Assembly (NCBI RefSeq): GCF_026421305.1
Contig: NZ_JAPJBQ010000006.1
Location: 1 to 64,000, forward strand
Origin: Dyella silvae
GTDB lineage: Bacteria > Pseudomonadota > Gammaproteobacteria > Xanthomonadales > Rhodanobacteraceae
DNA: 64,000 nucleotides
Direction of reading: 5' to 3'
The position numbers and the translations under genes are program-made. Each line of letters begins with the position of its first letter. The stretch's first letter is position 1. Below the pieces are notes generated by a model that did not search any database, had not been told where the DNA came from, and saw only the letters and a list, made by a program, of their open reading frames with translations. Of this stretch, positions 18,473 through 25,657 are shown piece by piece.

Positions 18473-20149
18473 ATGACCACGATCATTGTCATTCTTGGCG
18501 GCGTGGGACTGTTCTTGCTCGGCATGTCTGTCATGACCGACGGACTGAAAGCACTGGCGGGATCCGCTTTACGCACCGTACTTGGCAAGGCGGCATCCAC
18601 GCCACTCTCGGGTGCATTCTGGGGCGCCATCATCACCCTGCTCGTGCAGTCGTCGAGCGCCGTAACGATGACCACGATTGGTTTGGTCAGCGCTGAACTG
18701 CTGACGTTTCCGCAAGGCCTCGGTCTGGTGTTTGGCGCGAACGTGGGCACGACGGGTACAGGCTGGCTGGTCGCGCTGATTGGCGTAAGCGTCTCGCTAT
18801 CGTCCTATGCGCTGCTGCTCATTTTCATTGGCGCGTTGGCCAGGTTGCTGGCGGGCGGCAGAATCGCCGCGTCGGGCAGTGCGCTGGCGGGCTTTGCGCT
18901 CGTGCTCTACGGACTGACGACGCTGCAGCAGGGCATGGGTGGCCTTGCGCAGAGCTTGCACCCTTCCGATTTGCCTGCTGTGCTTGGCGCGCCAGGCGTC
19001 GGCTGGGCCTCCGGTTCAGTCGGCCTTATCACCCTGATCGCGGTCGGCATTGCCATGACGGCGGTGATGCAGTCATCGACCGCCGCCATTGCCGTCACCA
19101 TCTCGGCGTTCTTTGCCGGGGCGGTGAGTCTGGAGCAAGGGGCGGCCTTGATCATCGGCCAGAACATCGGCACCGCGACAAGCTCGGCGCTTGCAGCCAT
19201 TGGCGCCAGTGCGACGGCCAAGCGTCTCGCACTGGCCTATGTGTTGTTCAAGACCTTCGCGGCATTGATCGCCATCGCGGCGTTTCCATTGACGGCGCCA
19301 CTGATGCGCGGCTGGGCGTCATCGGTGGATGGCGCGACGCTGCTTGCGGCCTATCACACGGCTTACAACGTGGTCGGCGTTGCCGTGCTGCTACCGGCGA
19401 CCCAGTGGTTTACGCGCGTCGTCGAGCGGTTGCTTCCCTCGAAGGAAACGGCGCTGGAACGGGCACTGGACCCAAGCGCACTGGCCAACCCGGTGATCGC
19501 GGTCGAAACCACCCGGCGCGTTGTGGCGGAGGTGCTCAAGACGATCGCCTCCGCCGTCTTGGTCACGCTTTCGGATGGCAACAGGAGCACCGGTCCAGAT
19601 CTTGCGATGGAGGGCACGACGCTCGAAAAGGCGCGTGATTTCCTTTCTGCGCTGAAAGAACCCCCCGAAACGAAAGAGGAACAGCTGCGCATGACGAGCA
19701 CCCTGCACGCGCTCGATCACGCGTCGCGGCTGGTGGAGCTTATCCAGAAGAATGGATTTTCGTCCGGCGCGCCGCTTGATCCGCACGCAGCCGCGCTCTG
19801 CGAGCAAGCCATGCGGGCGGCGCAGTCGATTGACGGTTCCATTGCCGCGGAGTCCGCGCTCAGCATGCGCGCGCCATCGATAGGCTGGTTCGTTTCGGCC
19901 GGAGATCGCGCGTCGCTGGACGAGATGGAACGCGTAACGAAAGACCTCGATGCCATGCAGCGCGACTACCGTGCTACCACCCTCGCCGCTGTAGCGCCTG
20001 GAAGGCTGACGGCGATCGATGCGTTCGCGCGGATCGAAGCGTCGCGTCAACTCCACCTGATCGCACATCACGCATGGCGCGCAACGACACACCTGCTCGG
20101 TGAAGGTGGCACGGTGACGGAAGCTGTCACCCGGGAGAGACCACCTTGA
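18473..20149 (+). CDS. Na/Pi cotransporter family protein (NptA/PhoU-like)
   Basis: A 558-residue inner-membrane protein. The two inverted-repeat halves of the Na+/phosphate cotransporter fold each carry the signature QSS(S/T)A, at about 59-63 ('QSSSAVTMTT') and 200-204 ('QSSTAAIAVT'). The membrane part ends about residue 320, and a PhoU-like helical cytoplasmic domain (about 340-555) follows. It should import or balance inorganic phosphate with sodium. It is preceded by a possible 48-codon gene and followed by a cupin gene after 79 bp. Confidence 0.87.
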   Translation: MTTIIVILGGVGLFLLGMSVMTDGLKALAGSALRTVLGKAASTPLSGAFWGAIITLLVQSSSAVTMTTIGLVSAELLTFPQGLGLVFGANVGTTGTGWLVALIGVSVSLSSYALLLIFIGALARLLAGGRIAASGSALAGFALVLYGLTTLQQGMGGLAQSLHPSDLPAVLGAPGVGWASGSVGLITLIAVGIAMTAVMQSSTAAIAVTISAFFAGAVSLEQGAALIIGQNIGTATSSALAAIGASATAKRLALAYVLFKTFAALIAIAAFPLTAPLMRGWASSVDGATLLAAYHTAYNVVGVAVLLPATQWFTRVVERLLPSKETALERALDPSALANPVIAVETTRRVVAEVLKTIASAVLVTLSDGNRSTGPDLAMEGTTLEKARDFLSALKEPPETKEEQLRMTSTLHALDHASRLVELIQKNGFSSGAPLDPHAAALCEQAMRAAQSIDGSIAAESALSMRAPSIGWFVSAGDRASLDEMERVTKDLDAMQRDYRATTLAAVAPGRLTAIDAFARIEASRQLHLIAHHAWRATTHLLGEGGTVTEAVTRERPP

Positions 20150-20228
20150 TGTCCGCCGAGGCAACGACTTCACGTGCATCCGCCATCCACCGGCACGCTT
20201 TTCTTTCATCCTTTCTCTGGAGCACCCC

Positions 20229-20636
20229 ATGGAAATCAGCCGTAACGGCTCGCAGCCCTCTGTCACGGGGTCTCCCGACTATTTCACCGGCCACGTGCGC
20301 ATCGACATGGCGTTTCAGCGTGCCGGCAGTTCGCGCGTGGGCGGCGGCATTGTGACGTTCGAGCCCGGCGCACGCAGCGCGTGGCATACGCATCCGCTGG
20401 GGCAGACGCTTATCGTCACCGCCGGAAAAGGTTGGACGCAATGCGAAGGTGGGCCCATCGTGGAGATCAACGCGGGGGACATCATCTGGTGCCCGCCGGG
20501 TCACAAGCACTGGCATGGCGCAACGCCTACGATATCGATGACGCACATCGCCATCCAGGAAGCACTCAATGGCAAGGCGGTGGAGTGGCTCAACAAGGTG
20601 TCTGACGAGGAGTATCTGGTGGGGCCACCGGCTTAA
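20229..20636 (+). CDS. cupin protein, hydroxynitrile-lyase-like (GtHNL type)
   Basis: A 135-residue single-domain beta barrel. Metal ligands of the cupin fold are His53, His55, Gln59 ('WHTHPLGQT') and His94 ('GHKHWHG'), at the same numbering as the manganese cupin (R)-hydroxynitrile lyase of Granulicella tundricola. The surrounding 'SRVGGGIVTFEPGARSAW' and 'TMTHIAIQE'-type C-terminus ('SMTHIAIQEALNGKAVEW') also match. Many such small cupins have unknown physiological roles, so cyanogenic activity is only a possibility. GGAGC lies upstream of the ATG. Confidence 0.8.
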   Translation: MEISRNGSQPSVTGSPDYFTGHVRIDMAFQRAGSSRVGGGIVTFEPGARSAWHTHPLGQTLIVTAGKGWTQCEGGPIVEINAGDIIWCPPGHKHWHGATPTISMTHIAIQEALNGKAVEWLNKVSDEEYLVGPPA

Positions 20637-20687
20637 GCGACTTCACGACATTTCTCGCTTCACTTCCCGACGCACGTTCTTCTATTC

Positions 20688-20718
20688 CTCACCGTCATCC
20701 CCTGAGGATGACGGTGAG
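20688..20718. terminator. bidirectional hairpin terminator (dispersed-repeat type)
   Basis: CTCACCGTCATCC at 20688-20700 and GGATGACGGTGAG at 20706-20718 pair perfectly over 13 bp with a 5-base loop. It lies between convergent genes (cupin, plus; secreted protein, minus), as expected for a shared terminator. The same CACCGTCATCC core recurs in the repeats at 59875 and 49242. Confidence 0.6.
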
Positions 20719-20764
20719 CTCTCAACGAGACTGAGAGACGCGCTTGAGTGGACGCCGACCCTGT

Positions 20765-21370
20765 CTATCGCGACAAATCACAGATCCAGTTCACCTCCCA
20801 ATGTTTACCGCCATCGGGCGAGAACGCCTGCTCCATGTGCGCCGCCTTGGGCGATACGTTGAGCCACATCCAGCGAACCAGTATCACGCGGCCCTTCCAC
20901 GTCTGGTGGTTGTAGAACTCGCCCTGCTTGCCGTGGAATTCGCCCACCACCGGCGCGTCGAGTTCGCCTTTATCCAGGTCCAGACCGTAGATGCTCCACT
21001 GGTGCGTGTCGGGGTTGTACATCCGCAAGGTCTGCGCCTTGATATGCAGCTTCTTGTCAGGACTGGTGACGTCGAACTGCTCAAAGTTGGCGTTGGTGTC
21101 GAGTAGTTTGTGGTGATTGGAGATGCCGTCGTACACATCCCAGGCCTTCGAGTTGTTGAGACGATCGGGCAGGCGGCGCACATGGGCTTTCCAGTCGCCA
21201 ATCAGGAAATCGAAATCGTGGGAGCCGTCGCGCTGAGGCGCGGCAAAAACCGCTGTGGGATCTAGCGCGGCGTCGGCGGCATTCGCATCCGGCGCTGCGC
21301 CGGCCAGCGATGCGGCCACGATCCATAAAGGTAAAACGAACATCGATGTCGCCAATGACTTGGTAAACAC
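20765..21370 (-). CDS. secreted protein of unknown function
   Basis: A 201-residue exported protein with a signal peptide (about 1-25, ending LAGAAPDA). The mature part opens with 'HDFDFLIGDWKAHVRRLPD', a lipocalin/DUF1579-like G-x-W strand, and continues as alternating beta strands ('WSIYGLDLDKGEL', 'WKGRVILVRWMWLNV') with 'EQAFSPDGGKHWEVNW' near the end. It is probably a periplasmic beta-barrel-like binding protein. The ATG at 21370 has 'AAAAGGAGGT' just upstream, a near-perfect ribosome site. Confidence 0.72.
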   Translation of the reverse strand: MFTKSLATSMFVLPLWIVAASLAGAAPDANAADAALDPTAVFAAPQRDGSHDFDFLIGDWKAHVRRLPDRLNNSKAWDVYDGISNHHKLLDTNANFEQFDVTSPDKKLHIKAQTLRMYNPDTHQWSIYGLDLDKGELDAPVVGEFHGKQGEFYNHQTWKGRVILVRWMWLNVSPKAAHMEQAFSPDGGKHWEVNWICDLSR

Positions 21371-21401
21371 GCTGACCTCCTTTTGAGTTCAAGCTGTGGA
21401 T

Positions 21402-21629
21402 TCACGCTGTTACCGCGCGCGGGTGTTGCGTGGTTCTTTCCGCATCAAGGCAACGCTGTACTGACAGCGGGATACGTGGCAGCGCATCGATATTGAATTG
21501 CGGCTGGGTGCGCGAGCGGAGAAATGCGCGGACATCAACGATCCGCCGGACATCCGTGGCGCGCAGTAGCCCGGCGAACTCGTCGAGGCTGCGATTGGAA
21601 TGGCCGATGGTGAAGAACGGAGTCATCAT
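21402..21629 (-). pseudogene. truncated DUF488 family gene
   Basis: The first 45 or so residues match the start of DUF488 proteins ('FFTIGHSNRSLDEFAGLL' and 'RIVDVRAFLRSRTQPQFN'), which are normally about 120-180 residues long. After 'FNIDALPR' the sequence loses family character and stops at residue 75. The next gene's ribosome site begins about 10 bases later, so the missing C-terminal two thirds is absent, not frameshifted. It is probably a decayed remnant, though the promoter side and the DUF2945 partner are intact. Confidence 0.65.
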
Positions 21630-21637
21630 CGGCAGCC

Positions 21638-21853
21638 TTACGGTGGCATGTGTTGAAGCGCCCGCCCCTTGTGCGCGGCCACATGGTCGGTCTTGTCGCT
21701 TTTGATCTCATACTGCGGATCGTCGGCCGACGCATGGTGCGTATAGCCCTTGTAGTCAAAGTCTTCGGTGTGGACGGCGATAATGGTCCCGGTGACCCAA
21801 CCGGCTTCGGAGTTCCAGCGCACGTGGTCACCCACTTTGAATGGTCGGGTCAT
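21638..21853 (-). CDS. DUF2945 (hypervirulence-associated TUDOR-like) protein
   Basis: A 71-residue soluble protein beginning 'MTRPFKVGDHVRWNSEAGWV' and continuing 'GTIIAVHTEDFDYKGYTHHA', 'DDPQYEIKSDKTDHVAAHKG'. This is the whole of the DUF2945 / HVA1 TUDOR domain, a small SH3-like barrel. The ATG at 21853 begins the domain. It lies 8 bases upstream of the truncated DUF488 gene, a pairing seen elsewhere in stress-related gene sets. Function unknown. Confidence 0.8.
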   Translation of the reverse strand: MTRPFKVGDHVRWNSEAGWVTGTIIAVHTEDFDYKGYTHHASADDPQYEIKSDKTDHVAAHKGRALQHMPP

Positions 21854-22040
21854 CGTATGACTCCCACAAACATGCGTACCGGATTTGCGGCATCCAGGCC
21901 TCACCCGTGGCCTGGCCAACTCTAGCCTCGGGCGCCCGAAAGCTTTAGTGGCTATTCGGAGAGGTTAGCCTTCACAGGCAAATGGCCATATAGCCAATGC
22001 CCGCCATCTGGATGGCCAACTGGTTACTCCCCTGCGCCAC

Positions 22041-22069
22041 CCACTGCTGCCAGCCGCTGGCAGCAGTGG
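22041..22069. repeat. strong hairpin upstream of the exporter gene
   Basis: CCACTGCTGCCAG at 22041-22053 and CTGGCAGCAGTGG at 22057-22069 pair perfectly over 13 bp with a 3-base loop. It sits about 85 bp before the RhtA-like start, on the side away from the DUF2945 gene. No T run follows; a terminator for unseen upstream transcription or a leader structure are both possible. Confidence 0.4.
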
Positions 22070-22153
22070 TGGTGGAGAAACGGCCTGGCGGGTAGGTTTC
22101 GCCCGAATCTGCTGGCATCATGCGCCCATTGCCCTTCCCCGGCGGCTGCACTC

Positions 22154-23038
22154 ATGTCATCAGGCTCTTCCGTCGCCCGCATTTCGCTGGCGGTCGGCGC
22201 GTTGTTGATCAGCATGGTTTCGTACCAATGTGGCGCGTCACTGGCCAAACACCTGTTCCCACTGGTCGGCGCACAGGGCGCGACCGCGTACCGTCTTGGC
22301 CTTAGCGCGCTCATGCTGTTGTTGTGGCGGCGCCCGTGGCGCCGTCTGGGCACAGGGCGCGACTGGCGCGTGTTGTGGGGTTACGGTCTCGCGATGGGCG
22401 CGATGAACCTGGTGTTCTACATGTCGCTGCGCACGATCCCCCTGGGCATCGCGGTGGCATTGGAATTTACCGGGCCGCTGACGCTGGCGATGTTCAGCTC
22501 TCGCCGGCTGCTCGACTTTGTCTGGATTGCGCTCGTGATCGCCGGGCTTGCGCTGTTGCTACCGTTGCGCGGGCAGATGCAGGCACTCGACCCGGTGGGC
22601 GTGATGTATGCGTTGGCCGCGGGCGTGGGCTGGGCGCTGTACATCGTGCTTGGGAAAAAAGCCGGTGCGGCCTACGGCGGCGATGCGGTCACGCTGGGAA
22701 CCTCCATTGGTGCGCTATTGGCGATTCCATTCGGCATCGCGCACGCCGGCAGCGCACTGTTGTCGCCCACGCTGATGCCGTACGCGCTTGGCGTGGCCTT
22801 GCTCAGCTCCGCCCTGCCTTATTCGCTGGAGATGATGGCGCTGACGCGGTTGCCTGCGCGTACCTTCAGCACCTTGCTGAGTCTGGAGCCTGCGGTGGCC
22901 GCCATGGCGGGCGTGGCCTTGCTGGGCGAACAGCTCAGCGCGCTGCAGTGGCTGGCGATTGGGGCGATCATCGTGGCATCGGCCGGTACGGCATTGAGCG
23001 TGCAGCGCCCCACGCTAACGGAGCCGCTGCCGAACTGA
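22154..23038 (+). CDS. EamA/DMT-family exporter, RhtA-like
   Basis: A 294-residue inner-membrane protein with ten predicted helices forming two EamA repeats (about 15-145 and 152-285). 'AMNLVFYMSLRTIPLGIAVA' and 'EFTGPLTLAM' are characteristic of the RhtA threonine/homoserine exporter branch, as is the late 'LSLEPAVAAMAGVALLGEQL'. It probably exports small amino acids or related compounds by proton exchange. The start is the first ATG of the frame. The gene ends 16 bp from the convergent GAF gene. Confidence 0.85.
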   Translation: MSSGSSVARISLAVGALLISMVSYQCGASLAKHLFPLVGAQGATAYRLGLSALMLLLWRRPWRRLGTGRDWRVLWGYGLAMGAMNLVFYMSLRTIPLGIAVALEFTGPLTLAMFSSRRLLDFVWIALVIAGLALLLPLRGQMQALDPVGVMYALAAGVGWALYIVLGKKAGAAYGGDAVTLGTSIGALLAIPFGIAHAGSALLSPTLMPYALGVALLSSALPYSLEMMALTRLPARTFSTLLSLEPAVAAMAGVALLGEQLSALQWLAIGAIIVASAGTALSVQRPTLTEPLPN

Positions 23039-23054
23039 GCGCTGTCAGCATCGC

Positions 23055-23918
23055 CTACGGCTGGGGTTCAATCTCAGGCTGCGGCAATGGCAGTTCGCCA
23101 TCGATCTCTGCGCCGATGGCCCGCGCGAACTTTTCAATCGTCTGCACGATGGCAGGGCCGAGTTGCCGGGGCTGTGGATCGAGCGCGCACAAGGTTCCGA
23201 AGAACTGGCCATCCCTGCGAAAGATCGGCACGGAGATATAACTCTCGAAGCCGTACAGCGCCGGCGTACGGTGCCGCGAAAACACCGGATGCTGGCTGGC
23301 GTTGTTGAACATCACCGGCCGGCCATGCTGCCGAATTTCGTTGCAGATGGTGGTTTCCAGCGCAAGGTCCTGTCCCGCCTGCAGTCCGAAATCGATGGCG
23401 TCGTACACCGCGCATGCCGTCCAGCGCGTGTCGGACACTCTGGCAACGGCCGCGATGCGCATGCCCGTCTCCCGCGCTACGGCCTCCAGCATCGCGTTCA
23501 TGCCGGGCATCCGCGCCACGAGATCGAGATCATGCTGGGCGGCAGCGGTCTCCGTGACCGATCGGGCCAGAATGTCTTCGGAGGCGACCCGGTCCATGAC
23601 GCGCCGCTGCAGCCCGACACGCGATACCCGGTTCACAAAGCTGCGCACGTCGGCGGTCAGGTTCCGCAGTATGCCGGCGGGCCCGATCACCACCAGGCAC
23701 TGCGCATCCATCTGCACGTCCACCAGCTGATGCTGCTGTTTGAAGTGATGCACTTCCGAGCAGAAGGCTTCGATCCAATAGTTATCGGGGTGGACGCTCA
23801 GGAAAGCGACCATGACCGGTTCGTCGCCGTCGCGCCCCCGTGCCGATGGCGACGGCATATCGAACCCCATGACCGATGGCGGCCACGCGTAGTCAGGTGA
23901 CGGATTTTGCGAGGACAT
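23055..23918 (-). CDS. GAF-domain signalling protein
   Basis: A 287-residue cytoplasmic protein. The N-terminal 130 residues hold a predicted alpha/beta region ('QCLVVIGPAGILRNLTADVR') that I cannot assign. The C-terminal half (about 132-275) is a GAF domain ('RIAAVARVSDTRWTACAVYD', 'PALYGFESYISVPIFRRDGQ', 'FFGTLCALDPQPRQL'), a small-ligand sensor. No output domain follows, so it may act through a partner. Its start lies only 19 bp from the end of the palindromic element at 23937-24225, which therefore occupies its promoter or leader. Confidence 0.75.
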   Translation of the reverse strand: MSSQNPSPDYAWPPSVMGFDMPSPSARGRDGDEPVMVAFLSVHPDNYWIEAFCSEVHHFKQQHQLVDVQMDAQCLVVIGPAGILRNLTADVRSFVNRVSRVGLQRRVMDRVASEDILARSVTETAAAQHDLDLVARMPGMNAMLEAVARETGMRIAAVARVSDTRWTACAVYDAIDFGLQAGQDLALETTICNEIRQHGRPVMFNNASQHPVFSRHRTPALYGFESYISVPIFRRDGQFFGTLCALDPQPRQLGPAIVQTIEKFARAIGAEIDGELPLPQPEIEPQP

Positions 23919-24301
23919 CGTTCCGTGGCTCCCCTCAGGGATGCTCTGATTAATTCCACGTACCCGTCACCGCACGGTATGCGCGCAACGCACAGCACCG
24001 TCGGCGAAGGCAGGCTGGCTGCCTGTCGAGACGGCGGGGCGAAGCGTTGCGCGCATACCGTGCGGCCCCAACGTTTTGAATTTAACTGCCGGGGTGACGT
24101 CCGGAAGGCCCGCAGAGCGTACCGCGCGGCTTGAACAGACCGCCAGTCTGTCCTGCGCCACGCGGTACGCTCTGCGGGCCTTCTGGACGTCATGCCGGGT
24201 ACGTGGAATTAATCAGAGCATCCCTCACCCCTGCTCGCCCGCAGTATGCTCGAAATCGGCCAGCGGCATAGGGTGCAGAACGGAAGGGGGCGGCGTGCCC
24301 G
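23919..24301. other. 383-bp intergenic region filled by a structured element
   Basis: Between the GT9 and GAF genes, both on the minus strand, there is no coding potential. Most of the space is the three-stem inverted-repeat element described separately. Confidence 0.8.
23937..24225. repeat. 289-bp three-stem palindromic element (MITE-like or structured RNA)
   Basis: Three sets of complementary arms are seen. The outer arms, 23937-23966 and 24196-24225, are perfect over 30 bp and begin AGGGATGCTCTGATTAATTC. Inside them, stem 1 pairs 23970-23991 with 24044-24065 (22 bp, perfect). Stem 2 pairs 24095-24126 with 24161-24192 (32 bp, one mismatch). Both inner loops fold further: AGGCAG/CTGCCT in loop 1 and ACAGAC/GTCTGT (24135-24140 / 24146-24151) in loop 2. 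The whole folds as a Y or cloverleaf. Terminal inverted repeats suggest a miniature transposable element; no certain target-site duplication is seen. Confidence 0.8.
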
Positions 24302-25468
24302 CTACAACATCGCCGCCCGCATGGGCTCGGCGATGCCCAGGGTACGGCAGACGGTGACGCAGCTCTCCCAACCGCCGGCGTCGAGCGCATCCGCCACCAG
24401 CTGGCGCGCCGCGTGCTCCGGCCGTTGCGGCAGCTGCAGCCATGACTGCACGACGGTATCGACGGCAATCTGGTCCACTCGCGGCACGCTGGGCAGGCCG
24501 CCGATGACGTTGACCGCGCTGCCGGTGGCACTGCGCGGGGTCCACATGGACGGCCACCGGTTGCCGAACAGCACTACCAATGGACAACCCACGGCAGCCG
24601 CCAGGTGCGCAGGTCCGGTGTCGACCGACACCATGCTGTGCGCTATCTGCATCAATGCCCGCAGCAATCCCAGCGGCAAGCCGCGGGAAGGCACGATGAC
24701 CCGCACGTGCCCGGCCGCCGCGCCAATGGCTGAGAGATAGGGCGCTTCCTCCGCCGAGCCACAGAGCAGCACGCTGGCGTCGGGCATCTTGGCGGTTATC
24801 GCACGAGCGAGTGCTGCCCAGCGCTCCACCGGCCACGATTTGTCATCGTCTTCCGCACGACGCACGCCATTCCAGCGCATCGTGCGTTTGTTGGCGGGCT
24901 GCAGCAGTACCAGGGGCCGGCCAGCCAGCCCGTGTTCGGCCAGCCAGGCCTGTGCCATACGTTGTTCATCCAACGTGGGTTCAAGCCGCGGTGATGCAGA
25001 AAGCCCGGTGGCGCCGGGCACGTGATAGAAGGCCGCCGGCGTTTCGTCGGCAAAACGCATCAACCAGTCGGCCCAGTGCTCTTCCGGCCGCAGCGGCGTG
25101 TCTTCGATGAATACGCAATGCTGCGGGGCGATGTCCGCCAGCGCCAGCATCGGGCGTACTTTGGTGCGTGTGCGAACATCCGGTTCGCAGATATAGAACG
25201 GCGATCCGCGCAGCGAACGCAGTGACAGCGCCACGCGCAGCCGTTGCGGGTTCAACCATAGCGAGCCGTACTGGCTGTCGAAGTGCCTGACCTCAAGCAC
25301 GTCGTCGCTTTGCTCGTACAGCGTGCGGGAACTGTCACCCAGCGACACCAGACGGCATGCGCCGCCATAACGGCGACGCAGCTTGTGCAGCAGAGGCTGC
25401 AGAAGGATGGTGTCGCCCAGACGCCCAAAACGAATGACGACAGGATGGATAGGAACGCGCTGATTCAT
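24302..25468 (-). CDS. glycosyltransferase family 9 (heptosyltransferase-like)
   Basis: A 388-residue GT-B glycosyltransferase. The N-terminal acceptor domain begins 'VIRFGRLGDTILLQPLLHKL' (about 11-30), the standard GT9 loop. The C-terminal ADP-sugar domain has 'RPLVLLQPANKRTMRW' (about 183-198) and 'SMVSVDTGPAHLAAAVG' (about 283-299), where the Asp-Thr-Gly-Pro-x-His motif is diagnostic. Relatives transfer heptose to lipopolysaccharide inner core on the cytoplasmic membrane face. No other LPS core genes are adjacent, so its acceptor is uncertain. Confidence 0.85.
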   Translation of the reverse strand: MNQRVPIHPVVIRFGRLGDTILLQPLLHKLRRRYGGACRLVSLGDSSRTLYEQSDDVLEVRHFDSQYGSLWLNPQRLRVALSLRSLRGSPFYICEPDVRTRTKVRPMLALADIAPQHCVFIEDTPLRPEEHWADWLMRFADETPAAFYHVPGATGLSASPRLEPTLDEQRMAQAWLAEHGLAGRPLVLLQPANKRTMRWNGVRRAEDDDKSWPVERWAALARAITAKMPDASVLLCGSAEEAPYLSAIGAAAGHVRVIVPSRGLPLGLLRALMQIAHSMVSVDTGPAHLAAAVGCPLVVLFGNRWPSMWTPRSATGSAVNVIGGLPSVPRVDQIAVDTVVQSWLQLPQRPEHAARQLVADALDAGGWESCVTVCRTLGIAEPMRAAML

Positions 25469-25657
25469 GCACGATGCGAACAGTGTCGGAACAATCCCGA
25501 TCCCGCAGATGGCCCGCCCCCTGGCAGCACGACCTGCAAGCAGGGGTCATCATTCACTATTCACATCGAAATGAGTTGCGGCGGCGGCGCAAGTTGCCGC
25601 GAGGGGTTCTTGCGCCCAAAACCACCATAAAACGCTGAATCGGATCAGGAAATTACG

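Noticed and set aside
23937-24225. Tandem rho-independent terminators
   Set aside because: The stems are far longer than terminators, lack T runs, and are enclosed in a further 30-bp inverted repeat.
23937-24225. Target-site duplication CCTCA flanking the palindromic element
   Set aside because: A CCTCA occurs on both sides, but accepting it makes the terminal arms unequal by two bases, so chance cannot be excluded.
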